Source: [Clostridium] fimetarium
GTDB lineage: Bacteria; Bacillota; Clostridia; Lachnospirales; Lachnospiraceae
DNA length: 64,000 nucleotides
Direction: 5' to 3'
NCBI RefSeq assembly: GCF_900111235.1
Contig: NZ_FOJI01000009.1
Span: 1-64,000 of the forward strand
The notes beneath the pieces are model-generated. The model worked only from the letters and a program-made list of their open reading frames with translations. It had not been told where the DNA came from and did no database searches. Position numbers and translations under genes: made by a program. This document shows positions 28,562 to 38,114 of this stretch, piece by piece. How positions within the stretch are numbered: position 1 is the first letter of the stretch; each line of letters starts with the position of its first letter.

Positions 28562-31180
28562 CTACTTTCCGTAATATACTTTCAAGTACATTTCTTTCAT
28601 TTCTTGCATTAAAGGATAACGTGGGTTCGCCCCAGTACATTGATCATCGAAGGCTTGCTCAACCATATCATCTAAGGTTTCTAAGAATTTCGTCTCATCA
28701 ATTCCGTATTCTTTAATCGTTTTCTTTATGCCAACTTTAGCTTTTAATTCCTCAATTGCTTTAATAAAGTTTTCAAATTTTTCTTCATCCGTATTGCCTT
28801 GAGTACCCATAAAGTCTGCACATTCTAGATATCTTTCTAGCGTGTGGGGATACTGATATTGAGAGAAGGTACCCATTTTAGTTGGAACAGATACTGCATT
28901 ATAACGCATTATTTCAGTGATTAAAAGTGCATTTGCAATACCATGAGGTAGATGATGGAAGGCTCCAAGTTTATGCGCCATTGAATGGCAAAGTCCAAGG
29001 AATGAATTCGCAAATGCCATACCAGCCATTGTTGATGCATTGGCCATCTTTTCACGAGCAACTGCGTCAACAGTACCATTTTCATATGCAGCTGGTAAAT
29101 ATTTAAAAATATTCTTCATTGCTTTTAAAGCGAGACCATCTGTATAATCGGAGGCTAATATTGAAGCATATGCTTCAAGTGCATGTGTAAGTGCATCAAT
29201 ACCAGAAGCAGAAGTAAGGCCTTTTGGCTGATTCATCATCAAATCAGCGTCGATGATAGCCATTTTTGGAAGTAGTTCGTAGTCTGCTAAAGGATATTTA
29301 CTACCTGTTTTTTCATCTGTTATTACAGCAAATGGAGTTACTTCAGAACCAGTACCTGAAGATGTTGGAATGGCTACAAAATATGCTTTATCGCCCATCT
29401 TAGGGAATGTATAGATACGTTTTCTAATATCCATAAAACGCATTGCCATATCCATAAAGTCAACTTCTGGATGTTCGTACATTACCCACATGATTTTAGC
29501 AGCATCCATTGCTGAACCACCACCTAATGCGATAATACAATCTGGAGCAAATTGAGTCATTACTTTTGCGCCTTCTTTTGCACATGCAAGTGTTGGATCA
29601 GGAGCTACATCGTAAAATGTTGCATGAGTGATACCCATTGCATCTAACTTATCAGTAATGCATTTTGTATAACCATTCTGATATAAAAATTGATCAGTAA
29701 CAATAAATGCTTTTTTCTTGCCCATTATTGTTCCTAATTCATCAAGTGCAACAGGCAGACATCCTTTTTTAAAGTAAATTTTTTCTGGTGCTCTAAACCA
29801 AAGCATATTTTCTCTCCTCTCAGCAATTGTCTTTATATTTAATAAATGTTTAACACCAACATTTTCAGAAACGGAATTACCACCCCAAGAACCACAGCCT
29901 AGAGTAAGAGAAGGAGTTAAATTAAAGTTATATAAATCACCAATTCCACCATGTGACGCTGGTGTATTAATTAATATTCTACAAGTTTTCATTGCTGCAC
30001 CAAATTGTGAAATCTTTTCTTTTTCAGTAGCAGTGTTTATATATAATGAAGAAGTATGACCATATCCACCGTCAGCAACAAGATGAGTTGCTTTTTCCAC
30101 AGCATCATTAAAGTTAGTAGACTTATACATTGCCAATACTGGTGAAAGTTTTTCGTGTGCGAATTCTTCAGAAAGTTCAACAGATTTTACTTCACCAATC
30201 AGTATCTTTGCATTCTTTGGAACTTCAAATCCAGCTAAGCCAGCAATCGTATAAGCACTTTGACCAACAATTTTAGCGTTTAGAGCTCCATTTATAATGA
30301 TGGTTTTACGAACTTTTTCTGTTTCAGCTTTGTTAAGAATGTAGCAACCTCTATCAGCAAATTCTTTTCTTGTTTCGTCATAGATTTTAGCGTCAATGAT
30401 TACGGATTGTTCTGAAGCACATATCATTCCGTTATCAAATGTTTTTGAATGTATAATAGAACTAACTGCAAGTTTGATATCGGCTGAATCATCAATAATT
30501 ACAGGTGTATTACCAGGTCCAACACCAAGGGCAGGTTTGCCAGAAGAGTAGGCAGCTTTAACCATACCAGGACCGCCAGTTGCAAGAATTGTATCAGCAG
30601 ATTTCATTACCTCATTTGTAAGTTCAAGAGAAGGAACATCAATCCATCCAATAATATTAGCAGGTGCGCCAGCAGCAACAGCTGCATCAAGAACAATTTT
30701 TGCAGCAGCAATTGTAGAGTTTTTAGCTCTTGGATGTGGGCTGATTATAATTCCATTTCTAGTTTTTAGACAAATCAGAGTTTTGAAAATTGCAGTTGAG
30801 GTAGGATTTGTAGTTGGTATTACTGCAGCAATTAGACCAATTGGTTCTGCAATTTTTGTAGTGCCATATGCTTTGTCTTCTTCAATAACACCACATGTTT
30901 TTGTGTTTCTATAGGCATTATAAATGTATTCTGCGGCATAATGATTTTTAATAACCTTATCTTCAACAATTCCCATTCCAGTTTCGCTAACCGCAAGTTT
31001 TGCTAGAGGAATTCTGGCTTTGTTAGCAGCAAGAGCGGCAGCTGTAAAAATCTTGTCGACTTGTTCTTGAGAAAAAGTAGAAAAAATCTTCTGAGCAGCA
31101 CGAATTTCATCCATTCGTTTCGTTAATGTTTCCATACTATTAACGATATTTGCATTTGTTTCGTCAATTTGTTTTTCCAT
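28562..31180 (-). CDS. adhE: Bifunctional acetaldehyde-CoA/alcohol dehydrogenase AdhE
   Basis: 872-residue fusion enzyme that reduces acetyl-CoA through acetaldehyde to ethanol, re-oxidising two NADH during fermentation; AdhE forms spirosomes in other bacteria. The N-terminal aldehyde dehydrogenase domain (about 1-440) has the catalytic cysteine in KTFDNGMICASEQSV. The linker is followed by the iron alcohol dehydrogenase domain (about 460-872) with GGGSAMDAAKIMWV and metal-ligand histidines in ALTHALEAY, LGLCHSMAHKLGAFHHLPHG. The start is ATG 31180, preceded by AAAGGAG. A consensus promoter and a Rex-like operator lie just upstream. Confidence 0.97.
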   Translation of the reverse strand: MEKQIDETNANIVNSMETLTKRMDEIRAAQKIFSTFSQEQVDKIFTAAALAANKARIPLAKLAVSETGMGIVEDKVIKNHYAAEYIYNAYRNTKTCGVIEEDKAYGTTKIAEPIGLIAAVIPTTNPTSTAIFKTLICLKTRNGIIISPHPRAKNSTIAAAKIVLDAAVAAGAPANIIGWIDVPSLELTNEVMKSADTILATGGPGMVKAAYSSGKPALGVGPGNTPVIIDDSADIKLAVSSIIHSKTFDNGMICASEQSVIIDAKIYDETRKEFADRGCYILNKAETEKVRKTIIINGALNAKIVGQSAYTIAGLAGFEVPKNAKILIGEVKSVELSEEFAHEKLSPVLAMYKSTNFNDAVEKATHLVADGGYGHTSSLYINTATEKEKISQFGAAMKTCRILINTPASHGGIGDLYNFNLTPSLTLGCGSWGGNSVSENVGVKHLLNIKTIAERRENMLWFRAPEKIYFKKGCLPVALDELGTIMGKKKAFIVTDQFLYQNGYTKCITDKLDAMGITHATFYDVAPDPTLACAKEGAKVMTQFAPDCIIALGGGSAMDAAKIMWVMYEHPEVDFMDMAMRFMDIRKRIYTFPKMGDKAYFVAIPTSSGTGSEVTPFAVITDEKTGSKYPLADYELLPKMAIIDADLMMNQPKGLTSASGIDALTHALEAYASILASDYTDGLALKAMKNIFKYLPAAYENGTVDAVAREKMANASTMAGMAFANSFLGLCHSMAHKLGAFHHLPHGIANALLITEIMRYNAVSVPTKMGTFSQYQYPHTLERYLECADFMGTQGNTDEEKFENFIKAIEELKAKVGIKKTIKEYGIDETKFLETLDDMVEQAFDDQCTGANPRYPLMQEMKEMYLKVYYGK

Positions 31181-31209
31181 AATATTATCGTCTCCTTTGA
31201 TAAAAAAGA

Positions 31210-31227
31210 TTGTCAATTATTTAACAA
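31210..31227. promoter_or_regulatory. Probable Rex operator at adhE
   Basis: On the minus strand TTGTTAAATAATTGACAA matches the Rex consensus TTGTTAA-N4-TTAACAA with one change. It begins four bases after the -10 box, so it covers the expected transcription start. Rex represses fermentative genes when NADH/NAD is low. Confidence 0.75.
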
Positions 31228-31231
31228 TCTC

Positions 31232-31260
31232 ATTATATTTCATTATTTATTAAATGTCAA
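31232..31260 (-). promoter_or_regulatory. adhE promoter
   Basis: Perfect TTGACA (31260-31255), 17-base spacer and perfect TATAAT (31237-31232) on the minus strand. Confidence 0.88.
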
Positions 31261-31408
31261 TATTATTTATATATAAAAATAATATTACTATAATATAAAT
31301 TATAAGTGAAATATTGTTATATTAGTTAATTAGTGTTATATTATGTCATATAAAATATGTATTCGATTTAAATTTAAAACTTTTTTTTACGCAGAGGAGT
31401 GTTATATT

Positions 31409-32473
31409 ATGCAATACATACAGGTAGAAAAATTAAAAGGGGAAGAAATACTAGCTGTTCCAATATTAGCGTATTCGGATATTGTGTTAATACATGCTGA
31501 TACGGTAATAAAAAAAGAATATATTCAAAAATTACTAGAGTTAAAAATTAATTATGTATACATTAAGAATGATACCCAATTAAGGAATCCAGATATAAAA
31601 GAATACGGGATTGAAGAAACCAAAGAGCAGTCACTAATAAAAGTAAAAAGTATTTTAGAACATCATATATATAAACACAATCAAGACTTAATAAAAGTGA
31701 AAGCGCAAGCTGAGAAAATCTTAGAGTCAGTCATTTCAGAGCCGGAGATTATTAATAATATAACTGAAATACGAAATATTAGTACTGATATGTATAGTCA
31801 TTCAATTAATGTATGTTTATTATCTACAATTGTGGCAATATCTTTAAATATGAATGAGATAAAGGTTCGAAATATAGCAGTTGGTGCTATTTTACATGAT
31901 ATTGGACTAAGATATATTTCTGTTCCATATCTTAATGTTGATATTTTAGATATGAATATTAAGGATATACTTGAATATAAGAAGCATACTATATTAGGAT
32001 ATAGTGCAGTTCAAGAAGCAACTTGGCTTTCTGAAACATCAAAAGAAATTATATTATTACATCACGAACGAGAAGATGGCTCTGGTTATCCATTTCAAAA
32101 AAAAGTAGATAAGATAAAACCAGAAGTTAAACTCGTTTCTTTGTGCGATGAATTTGATAGTTTGATTAGTGGAATTGGAAATAAAAAAATGAAAATCTAT
32201 GAAGCCATTGAATACATAAAAGTATACGTCGGATCTTTATATGATGTAACGATTGCAACAAAATTAATTGAGTTAATTGCACTTTATCCACTTGGGATGA
32301 GAGTTATTACAAGTGAAGGCGAAGTTGGCATTGTAGTGAGGCAAAATGGCGATATGACAGATAGACCAGTTATTCGAATGTTGGTTCATTCAGATGGATG
32401 CGAGTATCAAGAGGAAGTAGATAAGGATTTAATGAATATTCTTACCTTATTTATTGTTGATACTATGGAATAA
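31409..32473 (+). CDS. HD-GYP domain protein (putative cyclic-di-GMP phosphodiesterase)
   Basis: 354-residue cytoplasmic protein. An N-terminal region (1-110) precedes the HD-GYP core, with HSINVCLLSTIVAISL, GAILHDIGLRYIS, and the GYP-type signature LLHHEREDGSGYPFQKK. A C-terminal extension (YPLGMRVITSEGEVGIVVRQN) is common in clostridial members. The family hydrolyses cyclic di-GMP or related nucleotides. The start is ATG 31409, with GAGGAG nine bases upstream; the longer reading lacks a ribosome binding site. A link to the flagellar genes in this window is possible but unproven. Confidence 0.88.
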   Translation: MQYIQVEKLKGEEILAVPILAYSDIVLIHADTVIKKEYIQKLLELKINYVYIKNDTQLRNPDIKEYGIEETKEQSLIKVKSILEHHIYKHNQDLIKVKAQAEKILESVISEPEIINNITEIRNISTDMYSHSINVCLLSTIVAISLNMNEIKVRNIAVGAILHDIGLRYISVPYLNVDILDMNIKDILEYKKHTILGYSAVQEATWLSETSKEIILLHHEREDGSGYPFQKKVDKIKPEVKLVSLCDEFDSLISGIGNKKMKIYEAIEYIKVYVGSLYDVTIATKLIELIALYPLGMRVITSEGEVGIVVRQNGDMTDRPVIRMLVHSDGCEYQEEVDKDLMNILTLFIVDTME

Positions 32474-32502
32474 AAATTACTAAAAATAGACAGGGGTTAT
32501 TT

Positions 32503-33432
32503 ATGCATTTGTTTTTGAGAACCGTGGGATTTAGCGAGTTTGGTGCTAACGATGAAGAAAAGTTGATTAAAACTGCAATAAAAAGTGCTATTAATACTAA
32601 TAGTGTGATATTAAATAAGGAATTAAACAGAGGTATTGTTCTCGTAAGGACAAGTGAAAAGACCGGAATATGTATCTATGGACAATACGATGGCAAGAAG
32701 TTTAAGGTTGAATATTACTATCCGTATCTTTTAGGTAGCGCTTCTAGCGAAAGTGAAGAAATAACAATTGAACGACATATTGACAAAGAGTCTTATGCCG
32801 CGGTAAGTGAAGAGTTAAAAGCAGGTGTTACATTGATATTTTATGTTCAAAATGTCATGGAGTATCTGGATTTTATGGTACCGTTAATGCACAATAACAA
32901 GAGTGATTATGGTACATTTAATTTGCTTACAAGAAATCTTTCAGAAAAGATACCTTTTAATGGGAAGTCAGTAGTTTTGTCAGCACTTTCTGTAGGCGGT
33001 ATGATTTTGTTACCGATTTCAAAAAACCAACACCAAATAAAGAAATATAATGATGCGGCTACTGTTAGAAAAAATTTACTTGCAGCCGCAAAAAAAGGTG
33101 ATGAGGATGCAATTGAAAGCCTTACAATAGAAGATTTGGATACATATACAAAGTTATCTAAGAGAATAATTTGTGAGGATGTATTTACAATAGTAGATTC
33201 TTCATTTATGCCATGTGGGGTAGAATGTGACCAATATTCAGTTGTTGGAGAAATTCACGATTTAATTGTTGAAATTAATTCAATCACAGGTGAACAAATC
33301 TATATAATGACACTTGAATGTAACGATATGTTCTTTGATGTTGCAATTAACAGTTATGACCTGATTGGGGAACCAGCTGTTGGCAGAAGGTTTAAAGGTC
33401 AGATATGGTTGCAGGGGGCTATTAATTTCTAA
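32503..33432 (+). CDS. DUF3881 family protein
   Basis: 309-residue soluble protein. Its N terminus (MHLFLRTVGFSEFGANDEEKL), the GICIYGQYDGKKFKVEYYYPYLLG segment and the C-terminal GRRFKGQIWLQG resemble DUF3881 proteins, which I know mainly from Lachnospiraceae. Function is unknown. It has a good ribosome binding site (AGGGG) and lies 29 bp after the HD-GYP gene, so probably the same operon. Its stop codon ends one base before the stop codon of the convergent gene. Confidence 0.7.
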   Translation: MHLFLRTVGFSEFGANDEEKLIKTAIKSAINTNSVILNKELNRGIVLVRTSEKTGICIYGQYDGKKFKVEYYYPYLLGSASSESEEITIERHIDKESYAAVSEELKAGVTLIFYVQNVMEYLDFMVPLMHNNKSDYGTFNLLTRNLSEKIPFNGKSVVLSALSVGGMILLPISKNQHQIKKYNDAATVRKNLLAAAKKGDEDAIESLTIEDLDTYTKLSKRIICEDVFTIVDSSFMPCGVECDQYSVVGEIHDLIVEINSITGEQIYIMTLECNDMFFDVAINSYDLIGEPAVGRRFKGQIWLQGAINF

Positions 33433-33433
33433 A

Positions 33434-34087
33434 TTATATAGTCATAACTCCGCCGAACTTTTTGAAGAAATCTTCATTTTCTTTATAGTTTAAATCATAA
33501 GAACCTACTTTACGCCAAAAAGATCTATCATGGTTCATATGAAACGTATGACACAGTTCATGAATAACTACATAATCAATGGCACTCATAGGAGCCATTG
33601 AAAGCCTATAATTAAATGTAAGCACGTTCATTGAATTGCAAGTTCCCCAAGTACCGGATGATTCTACGATGGTAAAGCTTTTTGCCTTAGTACCGATTAT
33701 TTTTTCGTAGTATTTTACTCGTTTTTTAATGATTTCTTTTGTTTTTGCAATATAAAATTTCTTGAGTTGCAGCTGAATTTCTTCATCTGTTTCAGGAACA
33801 AACTCTAAGAGATCATCTAGCTTGCAAGGCTTTCCTAAATATAGAAAATTTTCTTCGTGATTGTAGGATTTATTTGAGGAAATCCATTCTCTATTTTCTA
33901 ATTTTTTGTAAAGTTTTAATAATGGATTAGCGTTTGATTTTAAAAAGCGAAAGATATCTTCTGGTGGCGTTTTTGTAGGTGCTTTTACGGTTATATGGCC
34001 AGATGGATCGATAACCATTTCTATTTTAGTTCTATTAGAATATTGAACATTAAAATATATAATTTTATCATCTATTGTTATTTGCAT
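33434..34087 (-). CDS. YgjP-like metallopeptidase domain protein
   Basis: 217-residue protein with a zinc-protease motif, VIHELCHTFHMNHDRSFWRKV (HELCH as HExxH, with a later His/Asp pair), and the family block YRLSMAPMSAIDYV. It belongs to the YgjP/SprT-like group of unknown substrate. ATG 34087 is preferred over ATG 34135 because GGAGG lies five bases upstream of it. The gene ends one base from the DUF3881 stop, leaving no room for a separate terminator. Confidence 0.85.
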   Translation of the reverse strand: MQITIDDKIIYFNVQYSNRTKIEMVIDPSGHITVKAPTKTPPEDIFRFLKSNANPLLKLYKKLENREWISSNKSYNHEENFLYLGKPCKLDDLLEFVPETDEEIQLQLKKFYIAKTKEIIKKRVKYYEKIIGTKAKSFTIVESSGTWGTCNSMNVLTFNYRLSMAPMSAIDYVVIHELCHTFHMNHDRSFWRKVGSYDLNYKENEDFFKKFGGVMTI

Positions 34088-34266
34088 AGGATCCTCCAAA
34101 TTTGTTCGTGAAATATAAGTTAGATTATTACTCATCTTTATTATTATACCTCAATATGAAATAAAAGCTTTAAAAATAAATAATATGTATTTTTAACTTT
34201 GAGTTGACTTTGACATAGTTTGCATTTAAAATAAAAAGGCAGCTTTGCTTTATGAATAAATTATTT

Positions 34267-34338
34267 GTTCTCATAGTTAAGTGGATATAACATGCCCCTC
34301 CTAAGGGCAGGTCGCCAGTTCGACTCTGGCTGGGAACA
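34267..34338 (+). tRNA. tRNA-Arg(CCT)
   Basis: Acceptor GTTCTCA pairs with TGGGAAC (one G-U) and the discriminator is A. The anticodon stem TGCCC/GGGCA encloses CTCCTAA (anticodon CCT, reads AGG). T arm GCCAG-TTCGACT-CTGGC. CCA is not encoded. Confidence 0.93.
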
Positions 34339-34392
34339 CTCATAAAAGATTAAAAGATAGTTTGAAACTTTTTTGATTCAACAAAAATCTAG

Positions 34393-34430
34393 ATGCCTAC
34401 TCCGTTTTGTAATAACGGAGTAGGCATTTT
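34393..34430 (+). terminator. tRNA-Arg terminator
   Basis: A perfect 14-bp stem ATGCCTACTCCGTT/AACGGAGTAGGCAT with a 7-base loop and a T run. Confidence 0.88.
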
Positions 34431-34555
34431 TAATCATCTATTGTAGCTTGATTCAAGCCTTCTTGAAAGTGGCGATAGGGTTGTAAAATGGGCGCTCTTA
34501 TGGTATTATTGGGAAAACTTTAGATTGATTATAAAGGGATTTGGATGTAGAAAAC

Positions 34556-35401
34556 ATGAATAATAATATATTTTCAAATAAGAGAAATTTCAAAAAAATA
34601 GGGATTGCTATAATTGCAATTTTGGTTATAGTTACTGCGTTGTACAACGTTAAGTTTCAATCCGTAACGAAATATAAAGCACAACAACAGAGTATAGTTG
34701 ATGAATATAATTTAAATAGTGAAAAACAAAGCGGTAGTGTGGCGACAAGTTCAGAAATCAATGGAAATGGAAGCGAAGAAGTTAATAAAGATGATATAAA
34801 TCTCCAGTCAGATACTTCCATAATTGGAGGCCCTCAAGCTCCGAGTACGAATAATAGTAATGATCAAAATACAGGTAATGATAATGCATTAAATAATAGT
34901 ACATTAACCGATGACTCAGGAAATAATGCTGGAGTCAATGAAACGAAAAGTAGTTCTATTATTGGTGGTGAAAATAATACACCCAGTAACGATATTGAGT
35001 ATGTGACCTGTTATATTGAAATAAGATGTGATTCAATTTCAAAAAACATGAGTAAATGGGCGAATGAGAGTAAAGATGAGTTAAGTATTGTTCCCACAAA
35101 TGGTGTGATTATGGAAAAGATGGAGATAAGTATTTCGAATAAAGGCACAGTTCTTGATGTGTTAAAGAAGGCCTCAAAAATTAATAATATTTCCATTAAT
35201 GAGAGTTTAGGGTATATTAAAAGTATCAATCAACTGGAGCAAATGGATGCTGGAAGAGGTAGTGGATGGTTATATTGGGTAAACAATGTGAGTCCAAGTG
35301 TTACATGTTTATCCTATACGGTTAAAAATGGTGATACAATCAAATGGCAATATACTTGCGATTATGGAAATGAGTTTGAAAAAAATGGGGATCTGAAGTA
35401 G
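34556..35401 (+). CDS. Membrane-tethered DUF4430 protein (transcobalamin C-terminal-like)
   Basis: 281 residues. One N-terminal membrane span (about 15-35) without a lipobox cysteine is followed by a long Ser/Asn/Gly-rich linker (about 50-145) holding two SIIGG repeats. A C-terminal domain then has YIEIRCDSISKN, the GTVLDVLKKASK segment and RGSGWLYWVNNVSPS, with GDTIKWQYTCDYG at the end. This is the DUF4430 fold, related to the C-terminal beta domain of transcobalamin/intrinsic factor. It is the first gene of an operon with ECF transporter genes, so it is inferred to present a corrinoid to them. The start is uncertain (TTG 34541 also possible). Confidence 0.75.
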   Translation: MNNNIFSNKRNFKKIGIAIIAILVIVTALYNVKFQSVTKYKAQQQSIVDEYNLNSEKQSGSVATSSEINGNGSEEVNKDDINLQSDTSIIGGPQAPSTNNSNDQNTGNDNALNNSTLTDDSGNNAGVNETKSSSIIGGENNTPSNDIEYVTCYIEIRCDSISKNMSKWANESKDELSIVPTNGVIMEKMEISISNKGTVLDVLKKASKINNISINESLGYIKSINQLEQMDAGRGSGWLYWVNNVSPSVTCLSYTVKNGDTIKWQYTCDYGNEFEKNGDLK

Positions 35402-35435
35402 TGGAATGATTTTTTAAAGCAGATAGGGAGTTATA

Positions 35436-36401
35436 ATGGAAATTGCACAACAAAATATAACAGCAAATATAACAGAAAATATAACTGCAAACATAACAGC
35501 AAATCCTAATTTAAGGGAATCGGAATTCTCTAGATTGCACCCTTTGGTTAATTTTGTATATTTAGCTGGTGTGGTTGTAATTACAATCATTTCTAATAAT
35601 CCGATTATGCTACTAATTGCATTTATTGCATCACTTGTGTACAGTGTGATACTATGTGGAATTCGTGGAGTTCAAAAAAATTTGTTTCTTGTGATTCCGA
35701 TTGTGGTATTTACCGTGATGATTCAACCGCTATTTTCACATAATGGGAGCACGCCATTGTATTATATTAATAATAATGCGGTTACGCTTGAATCGGTTTT
35801 ATACGGATTGACAGTTAGTGTGCTCCTCATTAATACGATTCAATGGTTTGCTTGTTATAATGTGTTAATTACTTCAGATAAATTTCTCTACTTATTTGGG
35901 AGAATGATTCCATCCCTTGCATTGATAATATCGATGATATTTCGTATGATTCCATTGTTTAGACATCGGTTTGCTGAGATTGATGAAGCACAAGTGGCAA
36001 TGGGGAAGAAGACAAAAGGAATAGGTCTATATAATCGAGCAAAACTATTTATGAAGGAATTATCAATATTGATTGCCTGGTCATTAGAAGCATCAATTGA
36101 TACTTCAGATTCAATGGAGGCAAGAGGGTACGGACTGAAAGGTAGGACAAGCTTTCATTTGTTTAAATGGAAAAAGCGTGATTGTGTATGGATTGCCGCA
36201 ATATTGGGGATAAGTGGTGTGTGTATTTATGGCATTGTGGAAAAGAGTATTCAAGTTTATTATTTTCCTATATTTAAGATGAAAGAAATGAGTATGACTA
36301 GCTATGTTACATTCATAAGTTTTGCAATATTGGCGATAGGTCCAATAATATATGATTTAGGAGGTAAGCTGAAGTGGAAACGATTGAATTCAAAAATGTA
36401 A
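35436..36401 (+). CDS. ECF transporter T component (EcfT)
   Basis: 321-residue integral membrane coupling protein of an energy-coupling factor importer. It has several transmembrane segments and the cytoplasmic coupling helices with alanine/arginine signatures, seen as SLEASIDTSDSMEARGYGLKGRTS (Ala-Arg-Gly motif). The first 30 residues are an unusual hydrophilic repeat (NITANITENITANITANP) encoded by 12-bp direct repeats. It overlaps the downstream ATPase gene by 28 bp. Confidence 0.85.
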   Translation: MEIAQQNITANITENITANITANPNLRESEFSRLHPLVNFVYLAGVVVITIISNNPIMLLIAFIASLVYSVILCGIRGVQKNLFLVIPIVVFTVMIQPLFSHNGSTPLYYINNNAVTLESVLYGLTVSVLLINTIQWFACYNVLITSDKFLYLFGRMIPSLALIISMIFRMIPLFRHRFAEIDEAQVAMGKKTKGIGLYNRAKLFMKELSILIAWSLEASIDTSDSMEARGYGLKGRTSFHLFKWKKRDCVWIAAILGISGVCIYGIVEKSIQVYYFPIFKMKEMSMTSYVTFISFAILAIGPIIYDLGGKLKWKRLNSKM

Positions 36402-38113
36402 GCTTTACATATCCTAATTGCACAACGGTAGCACTTAATGATGTTAGTTTTGCAATCAATGAATCTGAATTTGTGGTCGTTTGTGGGGAGTCTGGAAGTG
36501 GAAAGACAACGCTCTTACGTCATATGAAGAAAAATATGGTTCCCTATGGAAGGGGAACTGGAGATATATTATACATGGGGCAGAACATTGAAAATCTTGA
36601 AGATAGAATTAGTGCATCTGAGATTGGATATGTGCAGCAAAACCCAGACAATCAGATTGTTACTGATAAAGTATGGCATGAATTGGCTTTTGGACTGGAA
36701 AGTCTTGGAGAATCGAATCTAGTTATTCGAAAAAAAACTGCTGAGATGGCAGAGTATTTTGGTGTCTCTAATTGGTTTAGAAAGAACGTATGGGAGCTTT
36801 CTGGTGGTCAAAAGCAGTTACTTAATCTTGCATCAGTAATGATTATGCAACCGAAGGTGTTGATTCTAGATGAACCGACTGCTCAGCTGGATCCGATTGC
36901 TGCAACACAATTCTTTGACACCATTCGTAAAATTAATCAAGACTTTGGTACAACAATTATATTGTCAGAGCACAGGCTTGAAGAAGTATTTTCAATGGCA
37001 GATAAGGTGTTAGCAATGGATAAAGGTAAAATAGTTGTGTTCGATACTCCAGAAAAAGTTGGAAAGGTCTTAACAAACAACAATAAATCATTGTTTTATG
37101 GATTGCCATCTGCTATGAAAATATATGCAGAAGTAACAAGTGAAAACAATACCAATTTTAAAATTCAAGAACTTGCAAATGAAAAGTGCCCAATAACCGT
37201 AAAAGAGGGTAGACTCTGGCTGGATAGTTTCAAAAAAACAGCACAATGCGAGCAATTAAAGAATAGAAGGTCAGAAGATAAGCTTGTAGACAACACATTA
37301 TTTGAAAATGAAATATCAAGTACGATATCAGGTATAGCAAAATCGAATATTACTGCAATAGATTTAAAAAATGTATATTTTAGATATGAGAAAAAAAATG
37401 AAGATATTCTGAGTGGTCTTAATCTTACAGTAAAAAAAGGTGAAATGCTTGCGATATTGGGTGGAAATGGTGTTGGAAAAACCACATTGCTTAAACTTAT
37501 CACAGGAATTAAAAAGCCTTATGCTGGAAAGGTAAAGTCGGACGGTAGAGTTATTGCGCTTCCACAGAATGCACAGGCTATATTTACAGAAATTACTGTA
37601 GAGGAAGAACTAGGGGAGGCTTTTACAGACAAGACTAGCTATAATAATAGTATTACAAAAGAAGATATTATTTCAAGTATTGATGACATGATTGCGTTTA
37701 TGGAACTAGAAAATTATAGAAAAACAAATCCATATGATTTGAGTGGTGGGCAACAACAAAAATTAGCTATTGCAAAGGTACTTTTGCTTCAACCACAAAT
37801 CTTACTACTTGATGAGCCGACAAAAGGCATTGATCCATATTTCAAACGTTCTTTGGCGAAGATATTAGAGGCGTTAATAGACAAAGGTGTAACAATTGTT
37901 ATGGTTTCCCATGATATTGAATTTTGTGCGCAATATGCTAGTCGGTGCGCAATGCTTTTTGATGGAACGATTGTTTCTGAGGGCGCTACGAGAGATTTTT
38001 TTGGTGGAAATAGTTTTTATACAACAGCGGCGAACAGGATATCCAGACATCTATTTAAAAACTGCGTTACCTGTGAACAGGTAGTTGAAGCATGTAGGAA
38101 TATTGGGGTGTAA
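36374..38113 (+). CDS. ECF transporter double ATPase (fused EcfA-A')
   Basis: 579 residues holding two ABC ATPase domains in one chain. Domain 1 has Walker A GESGSGKTTL, Q-loop YVQQNPDNQ, signature LSGGQKQLL and Walker B VLILDEPTAQLD. Domain 2 (from about 325) has GGNGVGKTTL, ALPQNAQ, LSGGQQQKL and ILLLDEPTKGID. It starts at GTG 36374 with AGGAGG upstream, inside the EcfT reading frame. It powers the T and S components beside it. Confidence 0.9.
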   Translation: METIEFKNVSFTYPNCTTVALNDVSFAINESEFVVVCGESGSGKTTLLRHMKKNMVPYGRGTGDILYMGQNIENLEDRISASEIGYVQQNPDNQIVTDKVWHELAFGLESLGESNLVIRKKTAEMAEYFGVSNWFRKNVWELSGGQKQLLNLASVMIMQPKVLILDEPTAQLDPIAATQFFDTIRKINQDFGTTIILSEHRLEEVFSMADKVLAMDKGKIVVFDTPEKVGKVLTNNNKSLFYGLPSAMKIYAEVTSENNTNFKIQELANEKCPITVKEGRLWLDSFKKTAQCEQLKNRRSEDKLVDNTLFENEISSTISGIAKSNITAIDLKNVYFRYEKKNEDILSGLNLTVKKGEMLAILGGNGVGKTTLLKLITGIKKPYAGKVKSDGRVIALPQNAQAIFTEITVEEELGEAFTDKTSYNNSITKEDIISSIDDMIAFMELENYRKTNPYDLSGGQQQKLAIAKVLLLQPQILLLDEPTKGIDPYFKRSLAKILEALIDKGVTIVMVSHDIEFCAQYASRCAMLFDGTIVSEGATRDFFGGNSFYTTAANRISRHLFKNCVTCEQVVEACRNIGV

Positions 38114-38114
38114 A

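Noticed and set aside
36374-38113. Two separate ATPase genes with a frameshift
   Set aside because: One uninterrupted frame with two complete ATPase domains; a fused double ATPase is common for ECF systems.
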